64,000 nucleotides of DNA from Pseudomonadota bacterium. Its GTDB lineage: Bacteria > Chloroflexota > UBA6077 > JAJPGT01. A model generated the notes under the pieces. The model was not told the origin of the DNA, did not search any database, and saw only the letters and a list, made by a program, of their open reading frames with translations. The position numbers and the translations under genes were made by a program. Positions 1-9,157 of this stretch are shown here, piece after piece (position 1 is the first letter of the stretch; every line of letters begins with the position of its first letter). The stretch is taken from assembly GCA_021325655.1 (NCBI GenBank), contig JAJPGT010000100.1, positions 1 through 64,000 of the forward strand, read 5' to 3'.

Positions 1-437
1 CCGGAGCAGTCGGCGCCACCGGCCCCGAAGGCGCCACCGGGCCCAAGGGTGACACCGGAGCAGTCGGCGCCACCGGCCCCGAAGGCGCCACCGGGCCTCA
101 AGGCCCCAGCGGGCCAACGGGTCCGGTAGGACCTCAGGGGCCGCAAGGACCCGCAGGCCCGACCGGGGCGACAGGGCCGTCTGGCCCCAGCGGGCCCGCT
201 GGGCCGACCGGAGCCACCGGGCCGTCCGGGACGGCCAACGTGACGATCGTCTCGGCCTCCGGCACTACGAACGCTTCGGCGACCTGCACGTCTGGGAAGG
301 TGCTCGGCGGTGGCGGCCGGAATACTTCGAGTGGGTCGCATGGGTTGAAAGAGTCCTACCCCGCCTCGTCGACGACATGGGCTGTTTCGGCCACAAACGT
401 CGGTGACAGCGTGACTGCATACGCGATCTGCGGCTAG
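1..437 (+). CDS. collagen-like repeat protein, C-terminal part (5' end outside window)
   Basis: The reading frame is open from base 3 and ends at a TAG at 435-437. About 78 residues of uninterrupted Gly-X-Y triplets, rich in Pro, Thr and Ala, are followed by a 66-residue non-collagenous tail. The tail begins near base 240, has a Cys-x-Ser-Gly-Lys-Val-Leu-Gly-Gly-Gly stretch and a second Cys two residues from the end, so a disulphide-closed trimerisation or capping domain is plausible. Bacterial collagen-like proteins usually form secreted or surface triple helices. The N-terminus, any signal peptide and the full repeat length lie upstream, so export is inferred. Two strong hairpins follow the stop. 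Confidence 0.8.
   Translation, partial: GAVGATGPEGATGPKGDTGAVGATGPEGATGPQGPSGPTGPVGPQGPQGPAGPTGATGPSGPSGPAGPTGATGPSGTANVTIVSASGTTNASATCTSGKVLGGGGRNTSSGSHGLKESYPASSTTWAVSATNVGDSVTAYAICG
3..110 (+). repeat. 54-bp tandem repeat encoding six Gly-X-Y triplets
   Basis: The unit at 3-56 is followed by a second copy at 57-110. The first 41 bases are identical and the copies then diverge. Each unit encodes 18 residues, so copy-number change keeps the frame and the collagen register. The array may continue upstream of the window. Confidence 0.85.
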
Positions 438-468
438 GGCTCGCCGGAGGAGAGCCCCGCAGGTAGAG

Positions 469-506
469 AGCGGGTGGCCGCTCCGTGACTGGAGCGGCCA
501 CCCGCT
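469..506 (+). terminator. perfect 16-bp hairpin after collagen-like gene
   Basis: The arms 469-484 and 491-506 are fully complementary around a 6-base loop, 31 bases past the stop codon. An A-rich stretch follows rather than a T-run, so it is a weak canonical terminator on the plus strand but a strong 3' stem. Confidence 0.55.
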
Positions 507-530
507 AAGAAACAGCAAGCTGGGAAATAG

Positions 531-567
531 CAAGCGCCCCACTGGATGGAGGCCAGCGGGGCGCTTG
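531..567 (+). terminator. second hairpin, terminator-like
   Basis: The arms 531-540 and 558-567 pair over 10 bp, with an inner 4-bp helix (542-545 with 553-556) and a 7-base loop. A pyrimidine-rich CCTTCCT follows. It lies between the collagen-like gene and the convergent lipoprotein gene and could serve either strand. Nothing else is recognisable in 568-711. Confidence 0.5.
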
Positions 568-711
568 CCTTCCTACGGCATTTCTAATACTGGCGCGGGA
601 TCCGCTGCTCGGATCACCCGATGATTCGTTCCCGCCCTACAGGGGGCGCGGAACTGGACGGATCGACCGACGCGCGGCGGATGAGCGCCGGGGAGAAGGG
701 GCGAGCGGGCG

Positions 712-1290
712 TTACTGGCCTGAGCCCGCGTTCTGGGCGCCAGCGGAGCTCGATGGCGTGGCGGGCGGGGGGCTCGCCAGGCTGGGATCGAGCTGGAGCG
801 CCTGCTGGATCTCGGCGTCGCCCTCTTGCGTTCGCCCGGCGGCGCGCAGCAGCAGGCCCAGGTTCAGATGCGCCCCGGCCTCGTTCGGCTTGACCCGGAT
901 GACGTGCCGGTACAGTTCTACCGCCTCGTCGCGGGCACCGGCCTGGGTCCGCAGGATCGCCAGGTTGAACAGCGCGGGCGCGAAATCGGGATTGCCGTCC
1001 AGGGCCATCCGGTACTCCCGCTCGGCGGACTCGTTGCGGCCGGCGAGCTGGTCGATCTGGCCCAGGTTGTAATACGCGTACGTGTTGCCCGGGTCGTGGG
1101 CGAGCACCTCGCGGTAGTCCGCGGCCGCCTCGTCGTAACGGCCCGCTGCGTGCGCCTGGAGGCCACGATTCAGCGCCTCCGCGGCGAGCGTCTGCTCTGA
1201 TGGCCCCGCCGCGCAGGCGCTCACGCTCGCCGTCAGCGCGAGCGCCATGAGCCCTGCCACCGCCCGACGAGGGGAGACGCGGCGTCTCAC
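712..1290 (-). CDS. TPR-repeat lipoprotein
   Basis: The protein has 192 residues from a GTG start at 1290. This start gives an Arg-rich n-region, a hydrophobic stretch and a lipobox ending Val-Ser-Ala-Cys (Cys26), so a lipid-anchored extracytoplasmic protein is predicted. Four tetratricopeptide repeats span about residues 37-172, followed by a Pro/Ser-rich tail. TPRs are protein-interaction scaffolds; the partner is unknown. The GTG shares bases with the TGA of the upstream gene (GTGA), so translation is coupled to the giant membrane protein, which suggests a shared job in envelope glycan assembly. The alternative ATG at 1248 would remove the charged n-region. Confidence 0.8.
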   Translation of the reverse strand: MRRRVSPRRAVAGLMALALTASVSACAAGPSEQTLAAEALNRGLQAHAAGRYDEAAADYREVLAHDPGNTYAYYNLGQIDQLAGRNESAEREYRMALDGNPDFAPALFNLAILRTQAGARDEAVELYRHVIRVKPNEAGAHLNLGLLLRAAGRTQEGDAEIQQALQLDPSLASPPPATPSSSAGAQNAGSGQ

Positions 1291-4200
1291 GCCTCTGCCT
1301 CCTTCAGCAGGATGATGCGGACCCGGACGGCGGGGAGCCGTCCTCTGAGTAGCGGCATGGCGAGCAGGAGACCCAGAGCCAGGAGCGACAGCCGAGTAGC
1401 CCAGGCACGGATCGGCGTGTCCAGGAAGACCAGCCGCACCTGGTGCCTCCCTGGCTCCAGCGTGAGCTCCATCACACCCTGGGGATTGGCGTAGTCCAAC
1501 GGTCGCTCGTAGCCGTCCACCAGGAGCGTCCAGCCGGGGAAGTAGAACGTGTTCGCCCGTAGCCGCGCGGTCTGGCCGATCTCCACCTGGTACTCTTGGT
1601 CGCCCGGGAGGAGCCTGGTGGCAGTCACCCGGCCGCTCCCCGCCAGCAGCGTCAGAGGCTCGGCGGCCGGAGCCTGGGGGCGGTCCTTCACCCACACGGG
1701 CAGATATTCGAGCGCGGTAGTGACGGCGATGTTCTTCGAAACGATCGCCTCGGGGCTGTAGTCGCTGTCCGTGACCGAGTAGAACCGCTCCGGGTGGGCA
1801 TGGGTAATGTTCAGCACAACCACCCCGACGATGAGCCCGGCCGCCGCGAGGTTCGCCCAGCGATCGGCCTGAGCGGGAAGGAGCGCCAGCGGGAAGCCGG
1901 CCAGGAACGCCGAGGCCACCGCGACCAGCGACAGCAGCCGCCAGGGGAACTCCAGATACTGCAGCAGCGGCAGAGCGTCCCATACCATGCCCGATAGCGT
2001 GCTGGCGAAGAACGCCGCGCCGGCGAGCACAACCAGGAAGAACGGCACTAGCAGTCCCGCAGCAGCGCCCGCTTGGCGGACCCGGCGCAGCGCGAGCAGC
2101 GCAGCGAGCGCGAGCACTAGATGAAGTGCGCCGATCTCGAAGCTCATCCCGTCGTTGGGTCCCGGGAGCGAAAGGCCGTAGCCCCAGGGAGAGGAGAGGA
2201 ATTGCCAGGGGTAGACGAAGTGGTTCTGGTAGCTGAGGTAGCCGTTCAGGAGCTGCGACACCTGCACGAACTGCCGCTCCGCCAGTGCCGGTAGCCAGAA
2301 GAAAGCGGAGACCCCTAAGCCGAGCCCCAGGCACCACAGGCCGCGCGCCAGCACGCCTGGATCGCGGCGGGTCCAGCTCGTCCAGGCCAGCAGCAGCGCC
2401 AGGCACGGGGCTGTGACGAGCGCCACCGGGTTGCTGCTCAGCGCGAGCAGCGCCACGGCCAGCGAGCCGACGACCAGCGAGCCCGAGCTACCACGCGCGC
2501 TGAAGCGGTACAGCCCCTGGAAGGCGAACGGGAGGAAGGCGAACGCCGAGAAGTCGGCCAGGGCGTGGCGGACGTACAGCACTACGAGCGTGTACGGCGC
2601 GAACAGGTAAGCGGCAGCCGCGACCAGCCCGCCGCGCCGGCCGAACGCCTCCCCGGCCAGCAGGTACATCCCGAGCGCGGCGAGCAGAAGGATGGTGAGA
2701 CACGTCAGGCTCTCGGCGGCGACGAAGCTGAACCCCAGCGCGTGGAACAGCGCGGAGACGAAGTAGACCACCGGTGGATTGAAGCTGAAGAACGGCTCAC
2801 CGCGGCCGGCGTTCAGATCCGGCGCCCAGCGCGGCAACAGTTGTCCGGCAGCCAGCCCGCGGGAGAACTCGACGTTGCGCGGCAGATACTCCAGCGTGTC
2901 GTGGCCGCTCATCAGCTTGAACTGCATCAATGGCAGACCCGCGAGGAGCGTGAGCGCGCCGACCGCTCCCAGGTACGGAAGCTCGGCACCGAGCCGCGCC
3001 CTCACCCGTGCCCAGGCCTGTCCAACCACCGGTACGTGGTCAGCAGCCCGCTGGCGCAGCGTCGACAGCCGGGCAGCCAGCGACGCGACCGTGGCTCCCG
3101 CGCTGCGCATCCCCGCCTGGCGCGCAGCCGCCGGCGCTCCCAGAACAGCTCCGCCGCTCCCTCCACCGGAGCCGAAGAACGGCCTGAGCAGCCGGAACGC
3201 CACGGCGAGCCCCAGCAGCGGGAGAGCGAGCGCTAGCAGGAACACCGGGAGCCCGAACGCGCCATACACCCACAGTAGCCAGACGTCCACGCCGCGTCCC
3301 TGCATCAGGTAGGAGAAGTGCGTGGCGAGCGGCGAGAGGGCTGGGTCGAACAAGTAGGCGTTCTCGGGCGCCAGGTGCAGATTGAGCCAATCCGAGTAGA
3401 CAAAGTCGTAGTTGATGAGCACGCCAAGAAGCTGCACCAGGACTCCGGCCAGCGCGACCAGCGCGGCCAGCATCCGCCGCGGGGCGCTGTCCAGCACATA
3501 CCCCATGGGGAGACACAGCAGGGGCACGGTCGCCAAAAGGAATCGGGGCCCCCAGGCCCAGCCGCCATCCCAGAAGCCGTACGTCGAGTAGACGACAAGA
3601 TAGATGCCGGCTATCGCCAGGAACAGAGCCGCTTCGCGCCTCTGCCGCGCCAGGAACGTCCTATACCCCCAGACACCGAGCAGCACCGGAGGCGAGTACA
3701 AGAAGATGCTCCGGCCAACACTGAAGAGGTTCCCGTACAGTCCCACCAGCAAGGGAGTGGAAAACCCCTTGGCCAACGCGTTGGGGTTGTACTCTAGCAG
3801 GCTGCCGAACTTCAGGAAGTTGATCAGGCCAACACATACGAGAGCCAGCACGATTGGCGCCAGGAACGCTACCAGCCGCCGCCAGCGCTCGTTGTCTCCG
3901 TTCGTGGCGAGGACGTCGCCTCCCTGGCTAAGTTCGCTCGACGCCGCCGTTGGTCGAGCTTGAGGCAGGAAGAGCAGATAGAGGGTGATCGCGGGCAGGA
4001 CGAACGCCAGATTGAGCCGAGTGAGTAGCCCGTAGCCGAAGATCACACCGGCGAGAGCTGCCCAGCGCTCTTCTAGGTGCGATCGGCGATGAATCAGGAT
4101 GTAGAGTGTTGCGAGCAGGGCGAGTGTTTCGAGCGGGTGCTGGAAGGAATCCCGCGCATAGACCCACGCCGAGGTGGCGAATCCAAAGATGGAGGTGGAC

Positions 4201-7040
4201 GCCAGGGAAACCTTCTGAGAAAACCCGAGCTCCAGACAGAACAAGAACACCAGGACACATACCAGCGGCATAACTATCTGGTTGAGGAGAGAGACGAAGA
4301 AGATCGGGACTGTCCCACCCCATTGGCCCAAGTCCATGCCCCCCAGCAGCCGCCTGACCTCGGGAGAGCTGGCGTGGTCAACGGCGCTGCCGAGAACGTA
4401 GAGCGGGATAGACACCAGCGATTGGCCGATCCCGAACGTGGCGTAGTAGCGACCATCTACTCCGCGTACCGTGTCGAGAATTGGCCGGATCGCCAGCGTC
4501 CCGTGCTCGACGAGGCTCTGCGCAGTGAAATAGGTTGCCACATGGTCCGTGGAGAAGAAGTGCCCGGCCGCGGTCAGCAGGTAAACGGAGAGGAACAGCA
4601 GGTACAGGCCGGCGAGCAGCCGGATCCGGGGCTGTCCCGGCTGGCGCTCGAGCCGCGGGCCAGGCAGCGCCACTGCGCTCGGCGCGACAGCGAGCAGCAA
4701 GGGGGTATCCGCTCGGGGGTGAAGCCCGTTGGCTGACGGCGGGGCGGGGAGCGGGGCAAACTGCCGCCAGCGGCCAGCTAGCCGCCAGCCCAGCGCCGCG
4801 AGCTGCCGGCGCCGGGATTCCGCCAGCCCGACAAGAGCCAGCGTGAGTAGGCCGAGCAGCAGTAGCGGACCGTGCAGCGGCCCGGGGCGATACTCGAAGC
4901 GGACGTCGTGGACGCCTGCGGGGATCGTCACCCCAACGTAGCTCGGCATGAGCATTACCGTCGGGATCTCCGCGCCATCTAGGTAGGCGTGCCAGCCAGG
5001 ATGGAAGCTCTCCTTCAGCATCAGCGTGCTCGCCCGCGCCGCGTCCACCTGGGCACGATAGACGTTGCTGTCGACCGTTTCGGACACGATACGCCCGGAC
5101 GCCGGCCGGGGTCTCACGCTGCTGGATGCCACGACCGTCCCCCGCGCCAGCGGGTACCGCTCCTGATAGCTGCCCTGCACCCGCCCGAGGAGCACCGCCG
5201 GGTGCTCCTTTGCGCCCGGCTGGCCGCCTTTGAGCCAGGCCGCCGCCGCCGGGTAGAAGTCGCTCTTGTCGCCGACCAGCGTGTAGTCCGAGCGCACCAG
5301 GTCGAAGTAGCCGCTGGTATCTACCTGGTAGAGCCGATGCCGACCGAACTGCCCCACCAGATGGACGAAGCTGGGGAAGGTGCGGTCGGCCGGGGCGACC
5401 ACGTAGCGCACGTTGAACAGGTTGTACTGCTCGGGCCGCTGCTCGTCGAACAGCACCTGGACGTCCGTATTGAGGGACAGGGCGTGGTAGAGGTAGCCCA
5501 GGCAGTCGAACCCCTCGCGTTGGAGCAGCCCGTACATCGGGACCGCGCCCACGCGGTACTGGCGTCCCCATGTCGCGGCCAGCCCCGCGTAGACCCGGCC
5601 TGGCGGAAGCTCGCGCAGCGTCTCCAGCAGCCCGTCCAGGTCCTTCTGCTCGGCCGCCAAGGCATCGCGGCTCTCCGCCATCCAGACCGCGTTCTGACCC
5701 AGATAGGCCACCCGCTCGGCGTACACTGGGTACAGCAGGAGCCCGGTGAGCGCCGCCACCGCTGCCAGGGGCATCCCACGCGACCAATCGCGTGGGGACC
5801 CCGCCAGCCCGCGCCGGCCAGCGTGGCCCCGCGCCCACTCCCAGGGGAGCGCCAGCCCCAGCCCGATCAGCCAGATGCCGGCCAGGTGCACCCCAGCGAT
5901 CAGCCGGTGGAAGTGCATGTCGCGGCTCAGCGGCAGGAGATCGAGCAGCACCCCCCAGGTGGGCCGACCGAAGTACAGCAGGAGCCAGACGAGCCCGAGC
6001 GCCAGCGGCACGCGGTAGCGCTCGGTCCGCCAGCGCCACAGGCAGACAACGGCTCCCAGGACGACGAGCAGCGTCAGGGAGGGAAAGCGCCCATAGTCGA
6101 ACAGCTCGCCGCGGATGAGCGCCCTGAGCACCCACTCGGCACCATAGGAGTCGTACTTCGTCTGGTACTCCCAGACGCTGCGGTTCATGTAGGTGCTGTC
6201 AAGCAGGTACGGCACCAGGAAGTAGGCGAGCACCAGGGCCAGCAGCGCACCCAGCAGCGCCAACCGAGCCCCGCGTCGCCAGAGCGCTCCCCGAGGCCCA
6301 CAGAGCAGGGCCACGACCACCAGCGACACTCCTGCGATGTACCCGGACACCAGGTGCGACATGAGCGTCGCGGCCAGCAGCAGCAGCGTCCAGAAGAAGC
6401 CCCGCCCCTCACGGAGCGTGACATAGCCCTGGGCGACGGTGGGCGGTAGCAGCACCATTCCCCACAACTGGGTGTACATCCCGTACCCGCGCCAGACGTA
6501 GCTGCCGACGTCGAAGCCGTACAGGCCGTTCGTGGCGAGCAGCGAGGCCGCTAGCCCTGCCAGCGCGGCCGGCAGTCGGGCGAACCCGAGACGCCGCGTC
6601 GACCAGTAGATCGAGACGGGAAACAGGCTGAGCAGGAGGTAGCTCAGTCCGTTGAAGACGTCGACGAGTGGAACGACGCGATGGAGCAGGACGACAACGG
6701 CGAAGTAGAGCCCCGCTGGCACGACGTAGGCGAAATGCTGGTAGTAGTGGAACAGCGGGTAGCCGAGGGCGATGCTGGGGAGCCAGGGATCGGTCGGGTC
6801 CTGCCCGGCGGCCAGCGCCGCGACCGCTCTCCCCAACGCCAGCAGGTGGAGCACTCCGTCATTCAGCTTCGGCGCCGGGATCGTGACTTCTGGCAGCAGG
6901 GTGTACAGGTTGAAGAGAATGGCGCCAGCGAGCAGCAGTCCGCTGGCCATAGCCTCAAGGGAAGGCGTGCGAATAGCGACCAGCGCGCGCTCTGCCGCGG
7001 TCACTGCTCCGGAGCGCGATGAGCGCGCTGTGGTCGCCAT
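1287..7040 (-). CDS. giant polytopic membrane protein with three fused glycosyltransferase-like modules
   Basis: The single frame encodes 1917 residues from an ATG preceded by AGGGGTGA. Module 1 (about 1-800) is a YfhO / 6-pyruvoyl-tetrahydropterin-synthase-related type membrane protein ending in an extracytoplasmic domain with Phe-His-Pro-Gly-Trp and Leu-Asp-Gly. Module 2 (about 805-1290) resembles GT39-type dolichyl-phosphate-mannose-dependent enzymes. After a Gly/Ser-rich linker, module 3 (about 1350-1917) repeats the architecture of module 1 and ends in a similar domain with Phe-Pro-Gly-Trp and Val-Asp-Gly. I count on the order of 30 hydrophobic segments. Such proteins are thought to transfer sugars from lipid carriers at the outer membrane face; donor and acceptor are unknown. 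Families of this kind are normally separate proteins of 500-1000 residues. Confidence 0.7.
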   Translation of the reverse strand: MATTARSSRSGAVTAAERALVAIRTPSLEAMASGLLLAGAILFNLYTLLPEVTIPAPKLNDGVLHLLALGRAVAALAAGQDPTDPWLPSIALGYPLFHYYQHFAYVVPAGLYFAVVVLLHRVVPLVDVFNGLSYLLLSLFPVSIYWSTRRLGFARLPAALAGLAASLLATNGLYGFDVGSYVWRGYGMYTQLWGMVLLPPTVAQGYVTLREGRGFFWTLLLLAATLMSHLVSGYIAGVSLVVVALLCGPRGALWRRGARLALLGALLALVLAYFLVPYLLDSTYMNRSVWEYQTKYDSYGAEWVLRALIRGELFDYGRFPSLTLLVVLGAVVCLWRWRTERYRVPLALGLVWLLLYFGRPTWGVLLDLLPLSRDMHFHRLIAGVHLAGIWLIGLGLALPWEWARGHAGRRGLAGSPRDWSRGMPLAAVAALTGLLLYPVYAERVAYLGQNAVWMAESRDALAAEQKDLDGLLETLRELPPGRVYAGLAATWGRQYRVGAVPMYGLLQREGFDCLGYLYHALSLNTDVQVLFDEQRPEQYNLFNVRYVVAPADRTFPSFVHLVGQFGRHRLYQVDTSGYFDLVRSDYTLVGDKSDFYPAAAAWLKGGQPGAKEHPAVLLGRVQGSYQERYPLARGTVVASSSVRPRPASGRIVSETVDSNVYRAQVDAARASTLMLKESFHPGWHAYLDGAEIPTVMLMPSYVGVTIPAGVHDVRFEYRPGPLHGPLLLLGLLTLALVGLAESRRRQLAALGWRLAGRWRQFAPLPAPPSANGLHPRADTPLLLAVAPSAVALPGPRLERQPGQPRIRLLAGLYLLFLSVYLLTAAGHFFSTDHVATYFTAQSLVEHGTLAIRPILDTVRGVDGRYYATFGIGQSLVSIPLYVLGSAVDHASSPEVRRLLGGMDLGQWGGTVPIFFVSLLNQIVMPLVCVLVFLFCLELGFSQKVSLASTSIFGFATSAWVYARDSFQHPLETLALLATLYILIHRRSHLEERWAALAGVIFGYGLLTRLNLAFVLPAITLYLLFLPQARPTAASSELSQGGDVLATNGDNERWRRLVAFLAPIVLALVCVGLINFLKFGSLLEYNPNALAKGFSTPLLVGLYGNLFSVGRSIFLYSPPVLLGVWGYRTFLARQRREAALFLAIAGIYLVVYSTYGFWDGGWAWGPRFLLATVPLLCLPMGYVLDSAPRRMLAALVALAGVLVQLLGVLINYDFVYSDWLNLHLAPENAYLFDPALSPLATHFSYLMQGRGVDVWLLWVYGAFGLPVFLLALALPLLGLAVAFRLLRPFFGSGGGSGGAVLGAPAAARQAGMRSAGATVASLAARLSTLRQRAADHVPVVGQAWARVRARLGAELPYLGAVGALTLLAGLPLMQFKLMSGHDTLEYLPRNVEFSRGLAAGQLLPRWAPDLNAGRGEPFFSFNPPVVYFVSALFHALGFSFVAAESLTCLTILLLAALGMYLLAGEAFGRRGGLVAAAAYLFAPYTLVVLYVRHALADFSAFAFLPFAFQGLYRFSARGSSGSLVVGSLAVALLALSSNPVALVTAPCLALLLAWTSWTRRDPGVLARGLWCLGLGLGVSAFFWLPALAERQFVQVSQLLNGYLSYQNHFVYPWQFLSSPWGYGLSLPGPNDGMSFEIGALHLVLALAALLALRRVRQAGAAAGLLVPFFLVVLAGAAFFASTLSGMVWDALPLLQYLEFPWRLLSLVAVASAFLAGFPLALLPAQADRWANLAAAGLIVGVVVLNITHAHPERFYSVTDSDYSPEAIVSKNIAVTTALEYLPVWVKDRPQAPAAEPLTLLAGSGRVTATRLLPGDQEYQVEIGQTARLRANTFYFPGWTLLVDGYERPLDYANPQGVMELTLEPGRHQVRLVFLDTPIRAWATRLSLLALGLLLAMPLLRGRLPAVRVRIILLKEAEA

Positions 7041-7361
7041 TCACCCCTCGCAATCGAACGCTACCCTCGTCCGTGTCAAGGTCATGCTCAGTGTCTCATG
7101 GCCAGGACACCGTCCAACGTCGGGCAGGGCGGAATGATACAGCTACGCAGTTGACGATGTGTGAGGACAGCGGCCTGCAGTTCCGGGGAGCGACCTCGCC
7201 ACTGTGTGGTGCTCTTCGGATCGCGCCACGTGGTCAATGGGGGGCGGGAGCCCCGTGCGGTCAGGACGCGCCCAGGGCGATGAGGCGTCTGCTTGAGCTC
7301 GCCTGCTGGAGCCCCGGGATCGGCGCGGGATCAGCCCGGCGGTATGCTATAGTCCAAAGCT
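7041..7361. other. intergenic region between divergent giant membrane gene and prfB
   Basis: The 321 bases hold no convincing gene. A TTGACA-like -35 on the minus strand lies at 7074-7079, but no good -10 follows. On the plus strand TATGCT and TATAGT overlap at 7343-7353, immediately before prfB. Confidence 0.5.
7343..7353 (+). promoter_or_regulatory. -10 elements of prfB, possibly leaderless
   Basis: TATGCT (7343-7348) and TATAGT (7348-7353) overlap 9-19 bases before the ATG at 7362. Transcription would begin at or next to the start codon, and no Shine-Dalgarno sequence is visible, so a leaderless mRNA is plausible. No clear -35. Confidence 0.5.
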
Positions 7362-8475
7362 ATGCAGCAGACACAGGAACAGCAATCACCGCTGGTGCAA
7401 CGCATCCACGACCTGATGGTGCGTCTTTGACGTCGCCGGAAAGCGACGCCGCGTAGACGAGCTGGAGCAGCGCTCGTCCGACCCCGCGTTCTGGGATGAC
7501 CCGCAAGCCGCGCAGGAGACGCTCCGAGAGCTTGCCGCGCTCCGCGAGGAGGTGCAGACCTGGGAGGCGCTGAGCCAGCGGGCCAGCGACGCCGCCGCGC
7601 TGGCCGAGCTGGCGGAGGCAGAGGGCGATGAGGCGGTGCGCGCCGAGGCGCTTGCGGAGCTGGAGACGATCGCCAGGGAGGTGGACCAGCTCGAGTTCGA
7701 GCTCCAGCTCTCCGGGCCGCACGATCGCTCGAACGCGCTGGTGTCGATCCACACCGGCAGCGGCGGGATCGACGCCCAGGACTGGGCGCAGATGCTGCTG
7801 CGGATGTACCTGCGCTGGGCGGAGCGGCACCGCTTCAAGACCGAGATCCTGGACTACACCGAGGGGGAAGAGGCCGGGATCAAGGGGGCGACCGTCGCCA
7901 TCCGCGGCCCCTACGCCTACGGCTATCTCAAGTCCGAGCGCGGGGTGCACCGACTGGTGCGGCTGTCGCCGTTCGACTCGGCCCACCGGCGGCACACCTC
8001 CTTTGCGCTGGTGGAGGTCATGCCCGAGGTGGAGGACGACGTCCAGATCGTCATCCGGCCCGAGGACCTCGAGCTCCAGATGTACCGCTCCGGCGGCCCC
8101 GGTGGGCAGAACGTCAACAAGGTCAGCACCGCCGTCCGCATCAAGCACATTCCGACCGGTATAGTGGTGACCTGCCAGACCGAGCGCTCGCAGCTCCAGA
8201 ACCGCGAAACCGCGATGCGCATCCTGAAATCCAAGCTCCTGGAAATGGAGCTGGAGAAGAAGGAGCTGGAGCAGGCGGCGCTGCGCGGCGAGCACGTCGA
8301 GGCGAGCTTCGGCAACCAGATCCGCAGCTACGTCTTGCACCCGTACCGGATGGTGAAAGACGAGCGGACCGGCTACGAGACGAGCGACACCACCGCGGTG
8401 CTCGACGGCGAGCTGGATCCGTTCATCGAGAGCTACCTGCGCTGGCACCTGGGCAGGGACGGCCAGCAGCCGTAA
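7362..8475 (+). CDS. prfB: peptide chain release factor 2 (programmed +1 frameshift)
   Basis: RF2 recognises UGA and UAA and triggers peptide release on the ribosome. Translation starts at ATG 7362, reads 22 codons to CTT at 7425-7427 and meets an in-frame TGA at 7428-7430 followed by C. Skipping T7428 continues in the frame ending at 8475 and gives a 370-residue protein, the usual length. The anticodon-like Ser-Pro-Phe is near residue 202, typical of RF2 rather than RF1, and the catalytic Gly-Gly-Gln is near residue 247. The N-terminal helical domain precedes them. It heads a run of his genes, the first only 36 bases downstream, so cotranscription is likely. Expression should be autoregulated: scarce RF2 favours frameshifting. 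Confidence 0.96.
7418..7431 (+). promoter_or_regulatory. prfB: prfB programmed +1 frameshift site
   Basis: CTT TGA C at 7425-7431 matches the conserved slippery site. A GGTG at 7418-7421, three bases before CTT, stands where the internal Shine-Dalgarno stimulator lies in other bacteria, though it is weaker than AGGGGG. Confidence 0.93.
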
Positions 8476-8511
8476 GGCCGCGGCCAGCCGGGAAAGCATG
8501 GAGCACGAACC

Positions 8512-9150
8512 ATGATCGCGGTCATCGACTACGGCGCAGGCAACCTGCGCAGCGTCTCCAAGGCGCTGGAGCGCCTGGGCCACCCCTGCGTCGTCACCTC
8601 GTCGGGCCACGAGCTGCTCGCTGCCGCTGGTGTGATCCTCCCTGGCGTTGGCGCCGCCGGCGCGGCGATGCGCAACCTGCGCCAGCGCGACCTGATCGGT
8701 CCGTTGCAGGAGTTCGTCGCCTCCGGGCGGCCGTTCCTGGGCGTCTGCCTGGGGATGCAGGTGTGCATGGAGGGAAGCGAGGAGGATGGCGGGGTGGAGT
8801 GCCTGGGGCTGCTTCCCGGCACGGTGCGGCTGCTGCCCGGCGGCCCCGGTCTGAAGGTTCCGCACATGGGCTGGAACAGCGTCGAGCTGCGCACCCAGCA
8901 CCCAGGACTCGATGGCATCGCCAACGGGAGCTACTTCTACTTCGTCCACTCGTATTACATCGACCCGGCCGACGATGGGCTGGTGGTCGGGGTGACGGAG
9001 CACGGGATCCGCTTCCCAAGCATCGTCGCCTGGGAGAACGTGCTGGCGACGCAGTTCCACCCGGAGAAGAGCGCCGACGACGGGCTGCGCATCTACAACG
9101 CCTTTGGCCGCCTCTGCCGCCGCGCCGCGGCCGCAAGCGGCGCCCGCTAG
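8512..9150 (+). CDS. hisH: imidazole glycerol phosphate synthase, glutamine amidotransferase subunit
   Basis: The protein has 212 residues. HisH hydrolyses glutamine and channels ammonia to HisF in histidine biosynthesis. It is a class I glutamine amidotransferase with nucleophile Cys79 in Gly-Val-Cys-Leu-Gly and the His183/Glu185 pair in Phe-His-Pro-Glu-Lys. The N-terminal Asp-Tyr-Gly-Ala-Gly-Asn-Leu is typical. A GGAG lies 9 bases before the ATG. It is followed after 7 bases by hisA and then hisF, so both synthase subunits are encoded close together. Confidence 0.96.
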   Translation: MIAVIDYGAGNLRSVSKALERLGHPCVVTSSGHELLAAAGVILPGVGAAGAAMRNLRQRDLIGPLQEFVASGRPFLGVCLGMQVCMEGSEEDGGVECLGLLPGTVRLLPGGPGLKVPHMGWNSVELRTQHPGLDGIANGSYFYFVHSYYIDPADDGLVVGVTEHGIRFPSIVAWENVLATQFHPEKSADDGLRIYNAFGRLCRRAAAASGAR

Positions 9151-9157
9151 CCCGGCC

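Noticed and set aside
1..240. CRISPR-like direct repeats
   Set aside because: The 54-bp repeats have no unique spacers and are in frame with collagen triplets.
4378..6135. Second minus-strand frame of 585 codons within the giant membrane gene
   Set aside because: It overlaps module 1 in another frame and is Arg/Ala/Pro-rich without hydrophobic helices.
1287..7040. Three separate genes joined by sequencing error
   Set aside because: The frame is continuous with no stop, linkers are Pro/Gly-rich as between domains, and no internal ribosome site with a good start was evident at the joins. Kept as one gene but listed for checking.
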